This document shows positions 51,838-56,381 of a stretch of DNA of 56,381 bases, piece after piece. Under the pieces are notes generated by a model. That model saw only the letters and a list, made by a program, of their open reading frames with translations, was not told the DNA's origin and made no database searches. Both the position numbers and the translations under genes were made by a program. Position 1 is the first letter of the stretch, and each line of letters opens with the position of its first letter. The stretch comes from Mycobacterium sp. (lineage in GTDB: Bacteria > Actinomycetota > Actinomycetes > Mycobacteriales > Mycobacteriaceae): assembly GCA_025965975.1 (NCBI GenBank), contig JAOPVX010000434.1, forward strand, positions 1 to 56,381, in the 5' to 3' direction.

Positions 51838-53324
51838 CTGCGATCCCGCACTGGATCAACAACAAGGCATTCCCGGGCAGCGGCGGTGCCACGTCACCGG
51901 TGACCAACCCGGCGACCGGCGCGGTAACCGGTGACGTCGCTCTTGCCACCGTCGAGGACGCCCGCGCGGTGATCGGCGCCGCTGCGGCGGCGTTCCCGGC
52001 GTGGCGCGATACCTCGCTGACCACACGCACGCAGATCTTGTTCAAGTTCCGCGAGCTGCTCAACGCCCGCAAGGGTGAGCTGGCTCAGATCATCACCAGC
52101 GAGCACGGCAAGGTGGTCTCCGATGCCCTCGGCGAGGTCACCCGCGGCCAGGAGGTCGTCGAATTCGCCTGCGGCATCCCACATCTGCTCAAGGGCGGCT
52201 TCACCGAAAACGCCTCGACCAAGGTCGACGTGTATTCGATCCGCCAACCGCTCGGACCCGTCGGCATCATCAGCCCGTTCAACTTCCCCGCCATGGTGCC
52301 GATGTGGTTCTTCCCCATCGCCATCGCCGCAGGCAACACCGTCGTGCTCAAGCCGAGCGAGAAGGACCCGTCGGCGTCACGGTGGATGGCTGAGCTGTGG
52401 GCCGAAGCCGGCCTGCCGCCAGGTGTTTTCAACGTCCTGCAGGGCGACAAGACCGCGGTCGACGAGCTGCTGAGCAACAAAGCGATCAAGTCGGTGTCAT
52501 TCGTCGGTTCGACCCCGATCGCCCAGTACGTCTACCAAACCGGCACCGCACACGGTAAACGCGTCCAAGCCCTGGGCGGTGCGAAAAACCACGCAGTGAT
52601 CCTGCCCGACGCCGACCTCGACCTGGCCGCCGACGCGATGGTCAACGCCGGCTTCGGCTCGGCAGGCGAGCGCTGCATGGCGATCTCGGCATGCGTTGCG
52701 GTCGGCCCCATCGCAGACGACCTGGTCGCCAAGATCGCCGAGCGCGCCACCACCATCAAGACCGGTGACGGAACTCGCGACGCCGACATGGGTCCCCTGG
52801 TCACCAAGGTGCACCGCGACAAGGTGGCGTCCTATATCGACGCGGGTGAGGCCGATGGCGCGAAGATCGTTGTCGACGGCCGGACCGTCGTCCCCGACGG
52901 CGGCGAAGATGGCTTCTGGCTGGGCCCCACACTCATCGACCACGTCACTCCCGAGATGAGCGTCTACACCGACGAGATCTTCGGGCCCGTGCTATCGGTG
53001 GTGCGCGTGGAGTCCTACGACGATGCCCTGCAACTGATCAACGACAACCCGTACGGCAACGGCACGGCCATCTTCACCAACGACGGCGGCGCCGCGCGAC
53101 GGTTCCAGAACGAGGTGGAAGTCGGCATGATCGGCATCAACGTGCCGATCCCCGTGCCGATGGCCTACTACAGCTTCGGCGGCTGGAAAGCCTCGCTGTT
53201 CGGCGACACCCACGCCCACGGGATGGATGGTGTGCAGTTCTTCACCAGGGGCAAGGCGATCACCAGCCGCTGGCTTGACCCCAGCCACGGCGGCCTCGAA
53301 CTCGGCTTCCCCCAGAACAAATAA
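51834..53324 (+). CDS. Methylmalonate-semialdehyde dehydrogenase (CoA-acylating), MmsA/IolA-like
   Basis: A 496-residue aldehyde dehydrogenase of the CoA-acylating MMSDH group. The catalytic Cys281 sits in AGERCMAISACV, which is specific to this group, and the usual ALDH general-base Glu segment is replaced by LGGAKNHAVIL. It converts malonate semialdehyde or methylmalonate semialdehyde with CoA to acetyl-CoA or propionyl-CoA and CO2, as IolA does in inositol breakdown. The GTG start overlaps the isomerase stop by four bases. This gives the most specific clue to the pathway end product, a C3 semialdehyde or close relative. Confidence 0.92.
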   Translation: MTAIPHWINNKAFPGSGGATSPVTNPATGAVTGDVALATVEDARAVIGAAAAAFPAWRDTSLTTRTQILFKFRELLNARKGELAQIITSEHGKVVSDALGEVTRGQEVVEFACGIPHLLKGGFTENASTKVDVYSIRQPLGPVGIISPFNFPAMVPMWFFPIAIAAGNTVVLKPSEKDPSASRWMAELWAEAGLPPGVFNVLQGDKTAVDELLSNKAIKSVSFVGSTPIAQYVYQTGTAHGKRVQALGGAKNHAVILPDADLDLAADAMVNAGFGSAGERCMAISACVAVGPIADDLVAKIAERATTIKTGDGTRDADMGPLVTKVHRDKVASYIDAGEADGAKIVVDGRTVVPDGGEDGFWLGPTLIDHVTPEMSVYTDEIFGPVLSVVRVESYDDALQLINDNPYGNGTAIFTNDGGAARRFQNEVEVGMIGINVPIPVPMAYYSFGGWKASLFGDTHAHGMDGVQFFTRGKAITSRWLDPSHGGLELGFPQNK

Positions 53325-53352
53325 CGGTCGACGACGCGAAGGACCACGAGCG

Positions 53353-54510
53353 ATGACTACCAAAATCGCCTTGCCCCGCTACGCCCGAATCGGCGCCGGC
53401 GCGGTGAACGATGTCGGCGAAATAGTGCAGGACCTGGGTAGCCGGCGGCCCGCAGTGATCACTGATGCGTTTCTCGCCGGCAACGGGCAGGCCGATCGGG
53501 TGATGAAGCTGCTGCGAGCCGCTGGCGCCCGTCCGGTGCTGTTCTCCGCGACGGTGCCTGAACCCACCACTGACTCGCTCGACGCCGCGCTGGAAGTGAT
53601 CCGCGATCACGGCGCCGACGCGGTGATCGGGTTCGGCGGCGGAAGCCCGATGGACGCGGCGAAGGCGCTGGCAGTCCTGGTCGACAACGGCGGGCAGATG
53701 CACGACTACCGGGCACCGCGCAACTACACGGGTCCGGCGCTGCCGATCATCGCGATCCCGACCACGGCGGGCTCGGGCTCTGAGGCCACCCAGTTCACCG
53801 TCATCACCGATGCGGCGACCGACGAGAAGATGCTCTGCCCGGGCCTGTCCTTCCTGCCGGTCGCAGCCATCGTCGACTACGAGCTCACCATGTCGATGCC
53901 GCCCCGGCTCACCGCCGACACCGGCGTGGACGCGTTGACGCACGCGGTCGAGGCGTATGTCAGCCGCAACGCGAATCCCGTCTCGGATGCGTTCGCGCTC
54001 ACCGCCATCAAGACGATCAGTGCCAATCTGCGCCGCGCCTACCACGATGGAACAGACCGCGCGGCCCGCGAGGCGATGATGGTGGCCGCCACCCAAGGGG
54101 GCATGGCGTTCTCAAACTCCAGTGTGGCGTTGGTGCACGGCATGAGCCGACCCATCGGTGCGCACTTTCATGTGGCGCACGGTCTGTCGAACGCGATGCT
54201 GTTCCCGGCGGTCACCGCCTTCTCGATGCATGCCGCACCGCGCCGGTACGCCGATTGCGCGCGGGCGTACGGCATCACCGCCGACGGGGGGGATGCATTG
54301 ATCGCCGAGCGCTTCGTGGACGAACTTGCCTCATTGTGTGAGGAGCTCGCGGTGCCGACTCCGCGGTCATACGGGATCGACAAGAGCGCGTGGGAGGCCA
54401 CGGTTCCCGTGATGGCTCAACAGGCTCTTGACTCCGGCTCACCCGCCAACAACCCCGTCGTGCCGACAAAAGACCAAATACAGGCGATCTACGGCGCGAT
54501 CTACGGTTGA
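53353..54510 (+). CDS. Iron-containing alcohol dehydrogenase
   Basis: A 385-residue group III alcohol dehydrogenase. The NAD segment is GFGGGSPMDAAKALAVL, with TTAGSGSE after it. Metal ligands are an Asp in the ADTGVDALTHAVEAYV region and the His residues of HGMSRPIGAHFHVAHG. Such enzymes interconvert small alcohols and aldehydes, for example lactaldehyde, hydroxybutyrate or 3-hydroxypropionate. It follows the MMSDH gene by 28 bases and may reduce, or supply, the semialdehyde. ATG 53353 is used rather than an upstream in-frame ATG inside the MMSDH gene. Confidence 0.9.
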   Translation: MTTKIALPRYARIGAGAVNDVGEIVQDLGSRRPAVITDAFLAGNGQADRVMKLLRAAGARPVLFSATVPEPTTDSLDAALEVIRDHGADAVIGFGGGSPMDAAKALAVLVDNGGQMHDYRAPRNYTGPALPIIAIPTTAGSGSEATQFTVITDAATDEKMLCPGLSFLPVAAIVDYELTMSMPPRLTADTGVDALTHAVEAYVSRNANPVSDAFALTAIKTISANLRRAYHDGTDRAAREAMMVAATQGGMAFSNSSVALVHGMSRPIGAHFHVAHGLSNAMLFPAVTAFSMHAAPRRYADCARAYGITADGGDALIAERFVDELASLCEELAVPTPRSYGIDKSAWEATVPVMAQQALDSGSPANNPVVPTKDQIQAIYGAIYG

Positions 54511-54689
54511 TGCGGCGGCGGTGAACGGTGGGACCAACCAGCACGCCGAGCATCCGCCGCAACTCGTGCACCGCTCTAGTTTGGCGGCGATGACGGCCAG
54601 GCAATACTGACGCCGGACCCGGGCGGCGCGGTCGTCGATGCAATGCCCGCGATCACGCGTTGGCGTAGGCCACCCACGGCAGGAGTCGC

Positions 54690-56270
54690 ATGACACACAC
54701 GGCGCATGCCGTTCCCGATGATCAAGGCAACGAGCCAGCCGAGATCACCTTCGACGAACACCTGCACCCGGCCCGCCCGCGCGCATTGCGGTTCCGCCCT
54801 CGGGTCAAAGCCCCCATTGTGCGTCGATCGCTGGCACGGGACGGCACGGCCACCGGGGACAACCCGGCCTACGTGTCCTGGCTGGTGTCCCAGTCGATGC
54901 TGGCCGACGCCAACGAGATCAGCCAGCAGTTCTCCGGGCAAGGCTCGATGTGGCAGAACCCTTACGCCACACCGAACCCGCGCGCGGCCGTGGACACAGC
55001 ATCGGTGTGGTTCACCGCCTACCCGCTGTCAGTGGTCACCCGCCCCGGCGAATCGTTCCTGCGAGCGATGGCGGACGAACAGATGTGGAAAGCGTTCGCC
55101 GAAATCGGAATCGGGGCGATCCACACCGGCCCGGTCAAACAGGCCGGCGGAATCTCGGGTTGGCAGAACACGCCCAGCGTCGATGGCCACTTCGACCGCA
55201 TCAGCACCCAGATCGACCCCGCTTTCGGCACCGAACAGGACTTCCGCCAGATGTGTGCCACCGCCACCTGGAACGGCGGCACGATCATTGACGACATCGT
55301 GCCCGGCCACACAGGTAAAGGCGCCGACTTCAGGCTCGCGGAGATGAAGTACGCCGACTACCCGGGTATCTACCACATGGTCGAGATCGATTCCCGCGAT
55401 TGGGTTCACCTGCCCGACGTGCCAACGGGCGCGGACTCGATCAACATCGACGCCGACACCGAAGAGTGGCTCGACGACGCGGGCTACATCATCGGCCGAC
55501 TCCAGCGCGTGATCTTTTACGCCGAAGGCGTCAAGGAAACCAATTGGAGCGTCACACGTCCCGTCGTCGGTGTCGACGGAATCTTGCGGCGCTGGGTCTA
55601 CCTGCACTACTTCAAGGACGGGCAGCCCTCCATCAACTGGCTCGATCCGTCCTTCGCCGGCATGCGTTTGGTGATCGGCGACGCGCTGCACTCGCTGACT
55701 GATCTGGGTTCGGGTGCGCTACGACTGGACGCCAACGGCTTTCTCGGGGCAGAGAAAGCCGCTGAGGGCACCCCAGGATGGTCGGAGGGCCACCCGCTAT
55801 CCGAGGCCGCCAATCAGATCATCGCCAGCATGGTCCGCAAACTCGGCGGATTCACCTTCCAGGAACTCAATCTGGCCATCGACGACATCCGGCAGATCGG
55901 CGGAGCAGGCGCCGATCTGTCCTACGACTTCATCAACCGGCCCGCCTACCATCACGCCTTGGCCACCGCCGACACCGAGTTCCTGCGCCTGACCTTGCGC
56001 ACCACACTGGAACTTGGGATCGACCCCGCCTCGCTGGTTCACGCGCTGCAGAACCACGACGAACTGACCTACGAACTCGCGCACTGGTCGACTGCGCATC
56101 GCGACGACATCTACACCCACAAAGGCGATGACATCACTGGCGAACAACTCGGCGACACCATCCGCCACGAGCTCACGCAGGCGTTGACCGGAGCCAACGC
56201 GCCCTACAACTTGGTCTTCACGACCAACGGCATCGCCTGCACCACAGCCAGCGTCATGTACCCCCGGTGA
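54690..56270 (+). pseudogene. GH13 alpha-glucosyltransferase-like gene, 3' truncated
   Basis: 526 codons. It shows the GH13 barrel with its three acidic residues: nucleophile Asp347 in [10 protein letters not shown], acid/base Glu392 in FTFQELN, and Asp457 in QNHDELT. The family resembles maltose glucosyltransferase / trehalose-synthase-like enzymes. GH13 sequence runs to [12 protein letters not shown] and then ends after MYPR. The rest of the barrel and the C-terminal beta domain are missing. Directly after this, another frame encodes an IS256-type transposase segment. The gene is therefore broken by an IS or by an IS-linked rearrangement and is probably inactive. Confidence 0.75.
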
Positions 56271-56381
56271 TGGCGGCGGTCAAGACGATCTTCGCTCACA
56301 CCGACCCCGATGCTGTTGGGATGCAATGGGATAAGGTCGCCGACACGTTGGCCGAGTCGTTCCCGAAGGTGGCGTCGATGA
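56258..56381 (+). mobile_element. Internal fragment of IS256-family transposase gene, open at window end
   Basis: The frame starting at about 56258 reads [20 protein letters not shown] followed by WDKVADTLAESFPKVASM. This is the conserved central region of mutator/IS256-family transposases, upstream of their last catalytic Glu. No left terminal inverted repeat or transposase start lies between the GH13 codons and this segment. The junction is therefore internal to the IS, and the reading continues past the end of the window. Confidence 0.7.

Noticed and set aside
54511-54689. Minus-strand cysteine-rich small frame between the Fe-ADH and GH13 genes
   Set aside because: It overlaps the end of the Fe-ADH gene, has no ribosome site and matches no zinc-finger spacing.

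Overview
The window reads as chromosome of a high-GC actinobacterium, most likely a mycobacterium-like genus (Mycobacteriaceae). The grounds are frequent GTG/TTG starts, two short-chain dehydrogenases of the mycofactocin-coupled type, a CYP125-type P450, a WhiB protein, several F420/flavin LLM and PPOX proteins, and relics of a LuxR regulator type common in mycobacteria. No rRNA, tRNA or CRISPR array was recognised.

Region 1 (1-9.3 kb) is a catabolic block set in decayed DNA. An acyl-CoA synthetase, TetR regulator and SDR form an overlapping operon. An enoyl-CoA hydratase, a second SDR and a Baeyer-Villiger-type monooxygenase follow. A shared TTACG-N3-CGTAA-type palindrome lies in front of the synthetase and the hydratase. 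The block is bordered by diverged copies of one repeat (232-295, 1282-1310, 8792-8896) and by integrase and methyltransferase relics.

Region 2 (9.3-18.1 kb) is a second catabolic block: a CYP125-like P450, TetR regulator, four SDRs/ALDH, a SnoaL-like protein, a crotonase and an AhpD-like protein. Four near-identical operators (CGTTAWT-N3-AATAACG type) mark it as the regulon of its own TetR. Oxidation of a steroid or terpenoid side chain is a reasonable but unproven reading.

Region 3 (18-24.5 kb) mixes relics (LuxR, LLM oxidoreductase) with intact genes: a uridine-kinase-like P-loop protein, WhiB, a related kinase fused to a HAD phosphatase, an aldo/keto reductase and a PPOX protein.

Region 4 (24.5-54.5 kb) is the most striking part. 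A leftward operon encodes a ThDP enzyme and a complete oligopeptide-type ABC importer. It is divergent from a PucR regulator that heads a rightward set: GMC oxidoreductase, FadH/OYE reductase, mycofactocin-type SDR, MFS transporter, HpsN/HisD-like dehydrogenase, VOC protein, aspartase/fumarase-family lyase and ThuA-like protein. A LacI regulator, a second mycofactocin-type SDR and an LLM oxidoreductase follow. Then comes a second GMC + ThDP pair with a sugar isomerase/epimerase, methylmalonate-semialdehyde dehydrogenase and iron-type alcohol dehydrogenase. The paired GMC/ThDP/mycofactocin-SDR sets suggest an undescribed route for a polyhydroxylated, perhaps cyclitol-like or 3-keto-sugar-like, substrate: import, flavin and mycofactocin oxidation, isomerisation or dehydration, ThDP C-C cleavage, then oxidation of a small semialdehyde to an acyl-CoA.

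Region 5 (54.7 kb to end) holds a GH13 glucosyltransferase-like gene cut off after its third catalytic motif and joined directly to an internal piece of an IS256-family transposase that runs out of the window.
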